From Micromonospora_J zhanjiangensis (lineage in GTDB: Bacteria > Actinomycetota > Actinomycetes > Mycobacteriales > Micromonosporaceae): a DNA stretch of 64,000 nucleotides. The position numbers and the translations under genes were made by a program. Below are positions 17,259 to 26,019 of the stretch, one piece after another. Under the pieces are notes generated by a model. The model worked only from the letters and a program-made list of their open reading frames with translations, was not told where the DNA came from and did no database searches. Each line of letters opens with the position of its first letter. Within the stretch, counting starts at the first letter, position 1. The DNA lies in assembly GCF_042650605.1 (NCBI RefSeq), contig NZ_JBHSBN010000013.1, forward strand, positions 1 to 64,000. Reading direction: 5' to 3'.

Positions 17259-18360
17259 GCCGGCGCCGCAGCTCGCCGGCGGCGGCTCCGACACCGCTGC
17301 CGCGACGGGACCGGCCGGTGCCGCCGGCGGGGGAGCCGGGCCGGTGGACCTGCGGTCCGACACGGTGACCCGGCCCACGGCCGCGATGCGGGCGGCGATG
17401 GCCGACGCCGAGGTCGGCGACGACGTGTTCGGCGAGGACCCGACCGTGGCCGCGCTGGAGGCCGAGGTCGCCGCGCTGTTCGGGCACGAGGCGGCGCTGT
17501 TCGCCCCGACCGGGTCGATGGCCAACCAGATCGCCCTGCAACTGGTCGTACCGCGCGGCGAGGAGCTGCTCTGCGACGCCGACGCGCACGTGGTGACGTA
17601 CGAGCTGGGCGCCGCAGCCGCGTACGGCGGGATCTCCGCGCGGACCTGGCCCGCTCTCGGCGCGGAGCTGGACCCCGACGTGGTGGCCCGGATGGTCCGG
17701 CCGGACGGCTACTTCGCGGTGCCAACCCGGGCGATCGCCGTCGAGCAGACCCACAACCGGGGCGGCGGTGGGGTGATCCCGCTGGCCACCCTGCGTGAGC
17801 TGCGCCGGATCGCCGACGAGCACGACCTGGCCGTGCACTGCGACGGCGCCCGGATCTGGCACGCGCACGTCGCCGACGGCGTGCCGCTGGCCGAGTACGG
17901 CGCGCTCTTCGACACCCTGTCGGTCTGCCTGTCCAAGGGACTCGGCGCCCCGGTCGGCTCGCTCGTGGTCGGCAGCGCCGAGAAGATCGCCCGGGCCCGG
18001 CTGGTCCGCAAGCGGCTGGGCGGCGGGATGCGGCAGGTCGGCATCCTCGCCGCCGCCGGCCGGTACGCCCTGGCACACCACGTGGACCGGCTCGGCACAG
18101 ACCACGCCCGCGCAGCCCGGCTGGCCGAGGCCGTCGCCCCGTACGGGGTGCTGGCCACGCCGGTGCGGACCAACCTCGTCCCGCTCGACCTGACCAAGCA
18201 CCCGCTCGACGCGCCGGCCCTGGCCGCCGCCGCCCGGGCCGAGGGCGTGCTGATCTCGGTGCTGGGCCCGCGTACCGCGCGGCTGGTCACCCACCTCGAC
18301 CTGGACGACGCCGGGGTGGACCGGGCGATCGAGGTGCTCACCACCGTCCTGCGCGGCTGA
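17251..18360 (+). CDS. ltaE: Threonine aldolase family PLP enzyme
   Basis: This is a 369-residue fold-type I PLP enzyme of the L-threonine aldolase / beta-eliminating lyase family. The conserved start VDLRSDTVTRPTAAMRAAM occurs after a roughly 30-residue Gly/Ala-rich extension. Later come GDDVFGEDPTV, the active-site region DGARIWHAHV and the PLP-lysine segment VCLSKGLGAPVGS. It should cleave L-threonine or L-allo-threonine to glycine and acetaldehyde. GTG 17251 overlaps the aroG stop by 8 nt, so it is translated after aroG, although no pathway link is obvious. Confidence 0.88.
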   Translation: MAEPAPQLAGGGSDTAAATGPAGAAGGGAGPVDLRSDTVTRPTAAMRAAMADAEVGDDVFGEDPTVAALEAEVAALFGHEAALFAPTGSMANQIALQLVVPRGEELLCDADAHVVTYELGAAAAYGGISARTWPALGAELDPDVVARMVRPDGYFAVPTRAIAVEQTHNRGGGGVIPLATLRELRRIADEHDLAVHCDGARIWHAHVADGVPLAEYGALFDTLSVCLSKGLGAPVGSLVVGSAEKIARARLVRKRLGGGMRQVGILAAAGRYALAHHVDRLGTDHARAARLAEAVAPYGVLATPVRTNLVPLDLTKHPLDAPALAAAARAEGVLISVLGPRTARLVTHLDLDDAGVDRAIEVLTTVLRG

Positions 18361-18452
18361 CGCGACGCCGGCCACGGCGGACCGGACCGGATCGGCGGCA
18401 TTCGGACCCGGCGGCCGCCGCCGGAGCGGTGGTCCGGGCGCCGCTCGGCCGG

Positions 18453-19307
18453 TCAGGGATGCAGCCGCTTGAGGGTGGCGATGTCGGCGGCGTGGCCGGC
18501 GTGCTTCTCGGTGGGCGTCTCCACCACGACCGGCACCCCGGCCACGGCGGGATGGCGCATCAGCTCGGCGAACGGGGCCTCGCCGATGGCGCCCCGGCCG
18601 ATGTTCTCGTGCCGGTCCCGGGTCGAGCCGCACGGATCCTTCGAGTCGTTGGCGTGCACCAGCCGCAGCCGTCCGGCGCCGACCGTCTCGACCAGCGCGT
18701 CCAGGGTCGCGGTCATCCCACCCGCGACGGCCAGGTCGTGACCGGCGGCCCAGGCGTGGCAGGTGTCGAAGCAGACCCCCAGCGCCGGGTGCCGGTCCAC
18801 GGCGTCCAGGTACGGCCCCAGGTGCTCCACCCGGGAGGCCAACGACCGGCCGCCACCGGCGCTGGGCTCGACCAGCAGCCGCGGCCCGCCGGTGGCGTCG
18901 ATCCCGTCCAGCAGCGGCAGCAGCGCCTCGCGTACCTGTCGCATGGCCGCCTCGGCGTACCCGGCGTCCACCGCGCTGCCGGCGTGGAACACCACCCCGG
19001 CGGCGCCGATCGCGGCGCCCCGGCGCAGCGCGTGAGCCAGCGTCTCGGTCGACCGCCGGACCGTCTCCGGTGTCGGTGAGCCCAGGTTGACCAGCAACGA
19101 GGCGTGGATGTAGACGGGAATGCCCCGGGCGGAACAGCCGGCCCGGAACTGCGCGTCCTGCACCGGGTCACCGGCCGGCAGCGCCCAGCCCCGGGAGTTG
19201 CTCACGTAGACCTGTATCACGCCGGAGCCGGCCGCGTCGGCGTACGGCAGGGCCGCCCGGGCCAGGCCGCCCGAGGTGGGCGTGTGCGAGCCGATCGGGG
19301 TGATCAC
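18453..19307 (-). CDS. nfo: Endonuclease IV (deoxyribonuclease IV)
   Basis: This is a 284-residue Nfo/AP endonuclease 2 family TIM-barrel protein. It incises abasic sites in base-excision repair using three zinc ions. The start region reads VITPIGSHTPTSGGLARA, and the metal-ligand segments are present (VYIHASLLVNLGSP, VFHAGSA, LLVEPSAG, GVCFDTCHAWAAGHD, VHANDSKDPCGSTRDRHENIG). GTG 19307 overlaps the pknL stop by GTGA, so nfo is translated with the kinase gene. The length is typical. Confidence 0.92.
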   Translation of the reverse strand: MITPIGSHTPTSGGLARAALPYADAAGSGVIQVYVSNSRGWALPAGDPVQDAQFRAGCSARGIPVYIHASLLVNLGSPTPETVRRSTETLAHALRRGAAIGAAGVVFHAGSAVDAGYAEAAMRQVREALLPLLDGIDATGGPRLLVEPSAGGGRSLASRVEHLGPYLDAVDRHPALGVCFDTCHAWAAGHDLAVAGGMTATLDALVETVGAGRLRLVHANDSKDPCGSTRDRHENIGRGAIGEAPFAELMRHPAVAGVPVVVETPTEKHAGHAADIATLKRLHP

Positions 19308-21298
19308 AGGCACACGATGGTGACTTGGGAGCCCGGCGGCACGGGGGTGTTCTCCGCCGGGTTCTGGAACCGGACCACGCCGTTCGGGTTGCCCTGCGGG
19401 ACCGGAGCGAGCCCCTGGCCCTGGAGCGTCTGCTGGGCCTGCGGGCAGGGCAGGTCCACCACCCGCGGCACCGCGACGGCCGGCGGGCCCTTGCTGACCT
19501 TGAGCTTGACCTCGGCGCCCTTCTCCACCCCGGTGCCGTCCGCCGGGCTCTGGCTGATCACCTCGTCCTTGGGCTTGTCCGAGTCGACGTACTCCTCGAC
19601 CGGCGTCAGGCCGAGCTGGGCCAGGGCGTTCCGCGCATCGTTGATGTTCTTGCCGGCCAGCGGCGGGACGGACAGTGGCGCCCGGCCCTTGCTCACCGTC
19701 ACGGTGATCTTGTCGCCCGGCTTGACCTGGCTGCCGACCTTGGGGTCGACGGCGGTCACCACGCCGGCCGGCAGGTTGTCGTTGTACTGGTCCGGTCCGC
19801 GGACCACGGTGAGCCGCAGCTGCTGCAGATCGGCCTCGGCCAGGTCGAAGGTCTTCCCGGTGACGTCCGGCACCTCGTAGCGCTCCGGGCCGAGCGACAG
19901 CACCAGGGTGATGGTGCTGCCCTTCACGATCCGGTCCCCGGTGGCCGGGGTCTGGGCGAGCACGACGTCCTTGGCGGCCTTCTCGTCGTAGCGGGGGGTG
20001 CCGAGAGCGATGGTGAAGCCCGCCTTCTCGGCCTGGGCCTCGGCCTGCGCCTTCGTCATGCTGACCAGTTGCGGCGCCACCGTGTAGCGGCCGATGCCGA
20101 ACCACCAGCCGCCCAGGGCGACGACCAGGCCGAGCACCACCAGGCCGGCCAGCACGGCCCGCCGGCCGCGCCGGTCGGCCATCAACTGGGCCCAGACGGT
20201 GCGTACCCGGTCGGTCAGGCTCTCCGCACGCTGCGGTTCGGCGCGGCGCCGGCCCGGCTGGGTCCGCTCGGCCGGTCCGGGCAGCCGGGCCCAGCTCGGC
20301 CGCTCGCCGCCGCCGGCCCCGGTGCCGGGACCGGCCAGCGCGGACACGATCATCGTGGGCTGGTCCACCTTGCGCAGCACCGCGGTCTCGGCGCTGGACA
20401 CACTGCCCAGGTCGTCCCGGGCCACCTGCACCTCGGCCAGCAGCGCGCCGGCGTCCGTCGGGCGGGCGCCGGGATCGCGCCGGGTGGCCCGGGCGACCAG
20501 CTCGTCCAGCGCCGGCGGCAGGCCCGGCACCAGCGTCGAGGGCCGCGGTACGTCCCGGTCGACGTGCTGCCAGGCCACGTCGACGGCCCGGTCACCGTCG
20601 TACGGCACCCGGCCGGTGAGCATCTCGAACAGCACGATGCCGGCCGCGTAGACGTCGGTCCGCGGGTCGGCGTGCCCGTCGGTGACCAACTCCGGCGCGA
20701 CGTACGCCACGGTGGCCATCAGCTTGCCGCCGTTCTCGTCCTCGGCGCTCGCCTCGACCGCCCGGGCCAGCCCGAAGTCGGCCACCTTGACCACGCTGTC
20801 GATCAGGTTGCCGGACCCACCGCTGGGTGCCTCGGCGACCAGCACGTTCTCCGGCTTCACGTCCCGGTGCACCAGGCCGGCCCGGTGCGCGGCGGCGATC
20901 GCGGCGAGCATCTGCTCCAGGATCGCCAGCGCCTCGGCGGGCTGCAGCCGGCGCCGCTCGCCCAGCAGGTCACGCAGGGTACGCCCGCGGACGTACTCCA
21001 TCACCAGGTAGGGCAGGCCGGCGTGGGTGCCCTGGTCGTAGACCGCCACCACGTTGGGGTGGGTCAGCCGGGCGATGGTCTTGGCCTCGTCGGTGAACCG
21101 CTCCAGGAAGCCGGGCAGCCGGGTCTGCGCGTCCCGCGCCTGACTCGGGTGAAGGATCTTGAGGGCCACGGTGCGCTCCAGGCGCTCGTCCGTGGCCGTG
21201 TACACGGTCGCCATGCCTCCACGGGCGACCCGACCGCGGATGCGGTAGCGCCCGTCGATCAGCGATCCCAGTAACGTGTCGGCGACCTGAATGTCCAT
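19304..21298 (-). CDS. pknL: PASTA-domain Ser/Thr protein kinase (PknL-like)
   Basis: This 664-residue kinase has a Hanks-type catalytic domain (1-280): ATP lysine Lys47 in VALKILHP, catalytic HRDVKPENVL at 144-153 and DFG at 174-176, followed by an activation loop. A Pro/Arg-rich juxtamembrane region, one TM helix (about 380-398) and four extracellular PASTA repeats follow. It should sense cell-wall muropeptides outside and phosphorylate proteins inside. Its position next to an Rv2175c-type DNA-binding protein, aroG and the mptA/idsA2 genes matches the mycobacterial pknL locus, although mycobacterial PknL lacks PASTA repeats. A -10-like TAGACT lies 8 nt upstream of the ATG. Confidence 0.92.
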   Translation of the reverse strand: MDIQVADTLLGSLIDGRYRIRGRVARGGMATVYTATDERLERTVALKILHPSQARDAQTRLPGFLERFTDEAKTIARLTHPNVVAVYDQGTHAGLPYLVMEYVRGRTLRDLLGERRRLQPAEALAILEQMLAAIAAAHRAGLVHRDVKPENVLVAEAPSGGSGNLIDSVVKVADFGLARAVEASAEDENGGKLMATVAYVAPELVTDGHADPRTDVYAAGIVLFEMLTGRVPYDGDRAVDVAWQHVDRDVPRPSTLVPGLPPALDELVARATRRDPGARPTDAGALLAEVQVARDDLGSVSSAETAVLRKVDQPTMIVSALAGPGTGAGGGERPSWARLPGPAERTQPGRRRAEPQRAESLTDRVRTVWAQLMADRRGRRAVLAGLVVLGLVVALGGWWFGIGRYTVAPQLVSMTKAQAEAQAEKAGFTIALGTPRYDEKAAKDVVLAQTPATGDRIVKGSTITLVLSLGPERYEVPDVTGKTFDLAEADLQQLRLTVVRGPDQYNDNLPAGVVTAVDPKVGSQVKPGDKITVTVSKGRAPLSVPPLAGKNINDARNALAQLGLTPVEEYVDSDKPKDEVISQSPADGTGVEKGAEVKLKVSKGPPAVAVPRVVDLPCPQAQQTLQGQGLAPVPQGNPNGVVRFQNPAENTPVPPGSQVTIVCL

Positions 21299-21498
21299 CG
21301 GCAGGCAGTCTATGTCTCCAGAGGGTGGCGGCAGAACAGGATGCCACAGCCGACACCCCGGGAAAATCCGGGCCGGTCAGCAGGGGTGCCGGGTCGGCAC
21401 CGGCGGTACGCCGTCGCCGGCCTCCGGGTGGCGGTGTCGCCGGCCCGTGGATCGGGTGTCGTTGGTGTCCGGCCCGGTCGGCATGGCAGGGTTGCCAG

Positions 21499-21879
21499 GT
21501 GAACGATTCACGACCCGCCGGGGCAACCGGTTCCGGCCCCGCCCAGACCGGCCCCGCCGACTGGCTGACCCTGCCCGACGTCGCCGAGCGACTCGACGTG
21601 ACGATCAGCAAGGTCCACCAGATGATCCGCGAACGGGAGCTCATCGCGGTCCGCCGGGACGGCATCCGCCGGGTACCGGTCGAACTGGTGGCGAACGCCA
21701 CCGTACGCAAGCACCTGCCCGGCGTCCTCACCCTGCTGCGCGACGCCGGGTACGACGACGACGAGATGCTGCACTGGCTCTACGAGCCGGACGACACCCT
21801 GCCCGGCACGCCGGCCGAGGCGCTCGGCGGGGATCGCGCCCGCGAGGTGAAGCGCCGGGCGCAGGCGCTGGGCTTCTGA
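21499..21879 (+). CDS. Rv2175c-family DNA-binding protein, likely PknL substrate
   Basis: This is a 126-residue protein with a winged helix-turn-helix: WLTLPDVAERLDVTISKVHQ, then IRERELIAVRRDGIRRVP. A conserved C-terminal domain of the Rv2175c type follows (LPGVLTLLRDAGYDDDEMLH). In M. tuberculosis the homologue binds DNA weakly and is phosphorylated on an N-terminal Thr by PknL. Here the kinase gene is divergent and 200 bp away, and the N terminus (residues 1-25) carries Thr10 and Thr17. GTG 21499 is preceded by CAGGGT 6 nt upstream, a near -10 box, suggesting a leaderless start. Confidence 0.85.
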   Translation: MNDSRPAGATGSGPAQTGPADWLTLPDVAERLDVTISKVHQMIRERELIAVRRDGIRRVPVELVANATVRKHLPGVLTLLRDAGYDDDEMLHWLYEPDDTLPGTPAEALGGDRAREVKRRAQALGF

Positions 21880-21896
21880 CCGGAAAATCGGAAGCG

Positions 21897-22298
21897 ATGC
21901 GGCATTTCGCCTATCTGGCGGTCCTGGCCGGTTGTCTGGTCGCCGCGCTGTGGCTGGAACCGGTGCTCCGGGTCAACGTGCTGCGCCGCTGGCGCCGGCT
22001 GCTGCTCACCCTGCTGCCGGTGGTGCTGGTCTTCGCGCTCTGGGACCTGGCCGCCATCGCCGCCGGGCACTGGACCTTCGACCCGGAGCAGACCACCGGG
22101 GTGCTGCTGCCCGGCGGGTTGCCGCTGGACGAGGTGCTGTTCTTCGTGGCCGTACCGGTCTGCGCGATCCTCGGCTTCGAGGCGGTCCGCGCGGTCCGCG
22201 GCTGGCCCGCCGGGGACGAGCCACCGCCGTCGGGGGGTGAGCCGCCGCCGGCCGCGAACGGGTCGGCCACCGGCGGAGCGGATCGGGGACGCTCGTGA
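21897..22298 (+). CDS. crtYc: Lycopene cyclase subunit CrtYc
   Basis: This 133-residue membrane protein has three helices and the catalytic-type motif LPLDEVLFF (PxDE, about residues 77-85), as in the split actinobacterial lycopene cyclases CrtYc/CrtYd. A Gly/Pro-rich tail follows the third helix. The two small subunits act together in the membrane to cyclise an end of lycopene to a beta-ring. The start ATG 21897 has GGAAG upstream. Its stop overlaps the crtYd GTG (GTGA). It follows the Rv2175c-like gene by 17 bp and probably shares its transcript. Confidence 0.88.
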   Translation: MRHFAYLAVLAGCLVAALWLEPVLRVNVLRRWRRLLLTLLPVVLVFALWDLAAIAAGHWTFDPEQTTGVLLPGGLPLDEVLFFVAVPVCAILGFEAVRAVRGWPAGDEPPPSGGEPPPAANGSATGGADRGRS

Positions 22299-22702
22299 CG
22301 TACACCGTCGCGGCGCTGCTGGGCGTGCTCGGTGCGGTGGCCGTGGACCTGCTGGTGCTGCGCACCCGGCTGGTCCGCCGGCCGGTCTTCTGGGCCACCT
22401 ACCCGATCATCATCTTCTTCCAGTTGATCTCCAACGGCATCCTGACCGGTCGGGACATCGTCCGGTACGACCCGGCCGCGATCATCGGCCTGCGCATCGT
22501 GTACGCGCCGGTGGAGGATCTGTTCTTCGGGTTCGCCCTGGTCCTGCTCACCCTGTCGGTGTGGGTCTGGCTCGGGCGGCGCGGCGTGCAGCGTGGCCCG
22601 GTCGCCGGGGAGAACAGCCCGCTGCTGCGCCTGTTGGCCCGTCGGCCCGGCGGGCCGCCGGCCGGTGGTCGTCCGGAGCCCGACCACGAGCATCAGTCGT
22701 GA
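22295..22702 (+). CDS. crtYd: Lycopene cyclase subunit CrtYd
   Basis: This is a 135-residue partner of CrtYc with three TM segments and the motif APVEDLFFGF (about residues 70-79), the second half of the heterodimeric cyclase active site. GTG 22295 overlaps the crtYc stop by 4 nt. The final codons and the stop lie inside the left arm of the hairpin 22684-22752, so the C-terminal PDHEHQS tail is partly dictated by the terminator sequence. Together with the GGPP synthase gene at 24632 and the tailoring operon at 28.7-34.3 kb it belongs to a C40 carotenoid pathway. Confidence 0.88.
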   Translation: MTYTVAALLGVLGAVAVDLLVLRTRLVRRPVFWATYPIIIFFQLISNGILTGRDIVRYDPAAIIGLRIVYAPVEDLFFGFALVLLTLSVWVWLGRRGVQRGPVAGENSPLLRLLARRPGGPPAGGRPEPDHEHQS

Positions 22703-22752
22703 AACTGCCCAGCCCTCGGCGTGTCGGACAGTTTTCCGACTGATGCTCGTGG
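22684..22752. terminator. Long hairpin between crtYd and the mannosyltransferase gene
   Basis: A 24-nt arm (22684-22707, starting CCACGAGCATCAGTCG) is complementary to 22729-22752 with two mismatches; the outer 16 bp are perfect. The loop is 21 nt. It lies between convergent genes and includes the crtYd stop codon TGA at 22700-22702. It probably terminates transcription from both sides. Confidence 0.75.
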
Positions 22753-22801
22753 GACGTGGTCCGGGCGGTTCGGTGGCCGGAGGGTTGACGGGTCCGGTCG
22801 G

Positions 22802-24622
22802 TCAGTGGGGCGGACCGTCGCACAGCCGACGGGCGGCGCCGGAGCGCACCGCCCGCGCGGCGGCCACCACCAGCAGCACCAGCAGCACGACGTCCAGCAG
22901 GGCACCCGGCAGCTTGGTGCGGACCGCGAGACCCAGCCCGTCCGGCAGCACCAGGAGGGCCAGCCCCAGCGTCGCCGCCGCCAGTCGGCGGACCCACCGC
23001 GGATCGGCCACCCCGGCGGCGAGCACGGCGAACGGCACCAGCGCGTACCAGGGGTAGAAGACCGGCGACAGCACCGCCAACGCCGCGAACGTCACCCCGC
23101 AGGCCGTCACCACGACCCGCCGCGCGGCGGTGCGGGACGCCGGACCGTCAACGGTGACCTCTGCCACGCCGGTCGGCCCGGCCGAGCCCGGGTCGACACC
23201 GGCCGAGCCCGGACCGACACCGGCCAAGCCCGGGTCGACACCGGCCGAGCCAGCCGGTTCCACCGGGCCAGGCATCCGGACCGCGCGGAGCGTCGCCCGG
23301 CCGGCCCGGAACAGCAGGAGCGCGCAGATGCCGGCCAGCGCCACCAGGCCGGCCAGCCGGGCCACCGCCACCGCCGGGTCCACCGCCGCCGGCTGCCCGA
23401 GCAGCCGGAACAGGTAACCCACCGCCATCCCCACCCCGGTCGGCAGCGACGTCCACTGCACCAGCGAGCCGGTGCCGGACAGCGCGCCCACCCAGCCGAG
23501 CCCGAGGTCGGTGGCCAGGCTCAGGACCGCGAACGTGAGCAGCACGCCACCGCCGACCGCGGCCGCCGCCCGCCGCACGGCGCGGGGCCGCCGGCCGAGC
23601 ACCGCCAGCATGATCGCGAACGGCACCGCCACCAGCGCCGTCACCTTCACCGCCACGGCCAGCCCGAGCAGCACCCCGGCCACGGCCGACCAGCCGACGC
23701 CGGTCCGATCCGTGCCGACCGCCGGCCGCCCACCGGCACCCGGCCCGCCGACCGGGCTGCCCGTAGCGGTGCCGTCCGAGGTGACCGGCCGTGGGCCGTC
23801 GGCGGTCGGCGGCCGGTCCTCGTCGGGGGTGCGGCCGGGGTCGGCCACCAGGGCCAGCGCGGCGACCACCAGGCCGATCACCAACCCGTCGTTGTGCGCG
23901 CCGGACACCAGGTGCACGGCGACCAGCGGGGAGAGCAGGCCCAACCAGAGCGCCGTCCGGGGGTCGACGCCGCAGGCCCGGGCCAACCGGGGGAGGAACC
24001 CGGCCACCAGCGCCGCGCCGGCCAGCGCGACCACCCGCAGCAGGCCCACCGTGACGAGCAACTGCGGGTCCGCGGCGCCGGCCACGGTCCGGGCGACGGC
24101 CACCGCCGCGCCGGACAGGGCGACCGCGAGCGGCCCGTACGGCGTCGGGGTGTGCTGCCACAGCACCGGCACCGCGTCGGTCCACCGGCAGCCGCCGTCG
24201 GCCACCCCGACGCTGTACGGGTCGACCCCGTCCAGCCACAACGCGCCCTGACAGGCGTACGAGTAGAGGTCGCGGCTGGCGGTCGGCGGCGCCACCAGCA
24301 GCGGCAGCGCCCAGCACGCGCCGGTCACCAACAGCCACCGCGACGCCGGCACCATGCCGCCGGCCCGCGCCGGGCCGCCGTCCGGTACCGGTCCGCCGGT
24401 CCGGAGCGGGACGCCGAGCCGCCACCACGCCGCCGACAGCGTCACCAGCCCGATCAACCACACGACCAGACCCCACCGGTACGCCGTACCGGTCGGGTCG
24501 CCGCCCGGCAACGCCCCGGCCCGGTACGCCCCGGCGGCCATCAGCACGCTGCCGACCAGCCCCGCCACGCGCAGCCGTCGGGGTCCGGCCACCCGTGGCC
24601 GGGACCGTCGCCGCTCGGTCAC
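22802..24622 (-). CDS. Polyprenol-phosphomannose alpha-1,6-mannosyltransferase (MptA/MptB family)
   Basis: This is a 606-residue GT-C membrane glycosyltransferase with about 13 hydrophobic helices. The conserved acidic first loop is SRDLYSYACQGALWLDGVDP, and further motifs are TPTPYGPL, SGAHNDGL and FYPWYALVP, typical of MptA/MptB enzymes. These extend the mannan core of lipomannan-like glycolipids from polyprenyl-phosphate mannose outside the membrane. The position beside idsA2 and pknL matches M. tuberculosis Rv2174 (mptA). Two low-complexity inserts are unusual: a Pro/Gly/Asp loop near residue 270 and a repeated GSAGVDP-like stretch near 465-490 encoded by a 21-bp tandem repeat. It lies 9 bp downstream of the GGPP synthase gene, in one operon. 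Confidence 0.85.
   Translation of the reverse strand: MTERRRSRPRVAGPRRLRVAGLVGSVLMAAGAYRAGALPGGDPTGTAYRWGLVVWLIGLVTLSAAWWRLGVPLRTGGPVPDGGPARAGGMVPASRWLLVTGACWALPLLVAPPTASRDLYSYACQGALWLDGVDPYSVGVADGGCRWTDAVPVLWQHTPTPYGPLAVALSGAAVAVARTVAGAADPQLLVTVGLLRVVALAGAALVAGFLPRLARACGVDPRTALWLGLLSPLVAVHLVSGAHNDGLVIGLVVAALALVADPGRTPDEDRPPTADGPRPVTSDGTATGSPVGGPGAGGRPAVGTDRTGVGWSAVAGVLLGLAVAVKVTALVAVPFAIMLAVLGRRPRAVRRAAAAVGGGVLLTFAVLSLATDLGLGWVGALSGTGSLVQWTSLPTGVGMAVGYLFRLLGQPAAVDPAVAVARLAGLVALAGICALLLFRAGRATLRAVRMPGPVEPAGSAGVDPGLAGVGPGSAGVDPGSAGPTGVAEVTVDGPASRTAARRVVVTACGVTFAALAVLSPVFYPWYALVPFAVLAAGVADPRWVRRLAAATLGLALLVLPDGLGLAVRTKLPGALLDVVLLVLLVVAAARAVRSGAARRLCDGPPH
23180..23242. repeat. 21-bp minisatellite inside the mannosyltransferase gene
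   Basis: Three consecutive 21-bp copies of GGCCGAGCCCGGGTCGACACC (23180-23200, 23201-23221, 23222-23242) are followed by a partial fourth. Changes are at most two bases per copy. In the minus-strand protein they encode a flexible Gly/Ala/Val/Asp/Pro loop between two transmembrane segments. Copy number could vary without a frameshift. Confidence 0.75.
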
Positions 24623-24631
24623 CGCGGGCGG

Positions 24632-25783
24632 TCAGTCCGTGCGGCGGGTGGCCACGAAGGCCAGGTCGACCAGCACCCGGCGGCCCTCCGGTTCCAGTTC
24701 CGCCTGCTCCAACGCGGCGAGCGCCGCCTCGGTCAGCTCGGCGATCCGCTGTTCCGTACGGCGCAGCGCGCCGCTGTCGGTGATCACCTCGCGCAGTCGG
24801 CGGACCGTGTCCTGGTCCAGGTCGGGCCGGCCGAGCCAGCGGTCGAACAACTCGCGGCCCGTCGGCCCGGCGGCCGACAGCGCCGCGGCGACCAGGAACG
24901 TCCGCTTGCCCTCGCGCAGGTCGTCGCCGGCCGGCTTGCCGGTCTGCCCCGGGTCGCCGAAGACCCCGAGGATGTCGTCCCGCAACTGGAACGCCTCACC
25001 GAGCGGCAGCCCGTAGCCGGAGTAGGCGACGGTGACCGGTTCCGGGGCGTCCGCCAGCGCCGCGCCCAGCAGCAGCGGGCGCTCGACGGTGTACTTGGCC
25101 GACTTGTAGCGGGCCACCATGCTCGCCCGCTCGACCGAGGTGTCCGCGCTGGCCTGGGTGACCACGTCCAGGTACTGGCCGATGGTCACCTCGCCGCGCA
25201 TCCGGTCGAACACCGGCCGGGCCCGCGCCACCGTGGCCGGGTCCAGGCCGCCGGTGTGCAGCAGTTCGTCCGACCAGACCAGGCACAGGTCGCCGAGCAG
25301 GATCGCCGCCGCGTCCCCGAAGGCGTCCGGGTCGCCCACCCATCCGGCGGCCCGGTGCCGGCCGGCGAACCGGCGGTGGATCGCCGGCTCGCCCCGGCGG
25401 GTGTCCGACCGGTCGATCAGGTCGTCGTGGATCAGCGCGCTGGCCTGTACGAACTCCAGCGCGGCCAGGGTGGCGACCAGCTGGTCCGAGTCCCCGCCGC
25501 CCGCGCCGCGGTACCCCCAGTAGGCGAACGCCGGCCGCAGCCGCTTGCCGCCGCGCAGCACGAACGCCTCCAGCGCCTCGGCGACCGGCAGCAGCGAGTC
25601 GTCGATGTCGGCCATCCGCCGGCGCTGGTCGGCGAGGAACCCGGTCAGCGCCTTGTCCACCCGCTGACGCAGACCGGCCCGGTCGACCACCGGCCCGGCG
25701 TGGTCGGCCGGCGGCCCGGGGGCGTGGTCGGCGGACGGTGCGGCGGTCTGTCCAGCCGACGGTACGGAGGCAGCTTCGGTCAC
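24632..25783 (-). CDS. idsA2: Polyprenyl (geranylgeranyl-type) diphosphate synthase
   Basis: This is a 383-residue trans-prenyltransferase with both Asp-rich motifs: DDLID at 120-124 within ALIHDDLIDRSDTRRG, and DDILG at 269-273 within FQLRDDILGVFGD. GGKRLRP at 78-84 is also present. It chain-elongates allylic diphosphates with IPP, giving GGPP for carotenoids or longer prenyl chains. The residues before the first DD suggest a C20 product, but product length is not certain. The first 40 residues are low complexity. GTG 25783 is preceded by TAGCGT (25795-25790) at 6 nt, a leaderless start. The mannosyltransferase gene follows by 9 bp. Equivalent to mycobacterial idsA2 (Rv2173). Confidence 0.9.
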   Translation of the reverse strand: MTEAASVPSAGQTAAPSADHAPGPPADHAGPVVDRAGLRQRVDKALTGFLADQRRRMADIDDSLLPVAEALEAFVLRGGKRLRPAFAYWGYRGAGGGDSDQLVATLAALEFVQASALIHDDLIDRSDTRRGEPAIHRRFAGRHRAAGWVGDPDAFGDAAAILLGDLCLVWSDELLHTGGLDPATVARARPVFDRMRGEVTIGQYLDVVTQASADTSVERASMVARYKSAKYTVERPLLLGAALADAPEPVTVAYSGYGLPLGEAFQLRDDILGVFGDPGQTGKPAGDDLREGKRTFLVAAALSAAGPTGRELFDRWLGRPDLDQDTVRRLREVITDSGALRRTEQRIAELTEAALAALEQAELEPEGRRVLVDLAFVATRRTD

Positions 25784-25863
25784 GCCCTGACGCTATCCGG
25801 TCGTCGGGCCGCCCATCCCACCCCATGCCCCGTCCGCCGGGTCCGCTCGACGTGGTGCGGCCG

Positions 25864-25921
25864 GTCGCGGGTACGTCAGCGACCTCATCGGGCGGTTTGA
25901 CGTCCCTGGCGTACCCGCGAC
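25864..25921. repeat. 12-bp inverted repeat in the idsA2-metF intergenic region
   Basis: GTCGCGGGTACG (25864-25875) and CGTACCCGCGAC (25910-25921) are perfect complements 34 bp apart, between the divergent idsA2 and metF genes. It could be a paired regulator site. No regulator is assigned. Confidence 0.45.
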
Positions 25922-26019
25922 GCCGCCGCGTTCCCGGGTGCGGAGGGCGGCGCGACTCGTGGTGCCCGGTGGGCGGGAAGGTACGCGTCACAGGGGCCCC
26001 GGGCCGGTAGGGTTGGCGG

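Noticed and set aside
22721..25900. A 1059-codon open frame on the plus strand, antisense to the mannosyltransferase and prenyl synthase genes
   Set aside because: It reads as Arg/Gln/Gly/Pro-rich low complexity with no motif, while the opposite strand encodes two recognisable enzymes. Such shadows are expected at this GC content.
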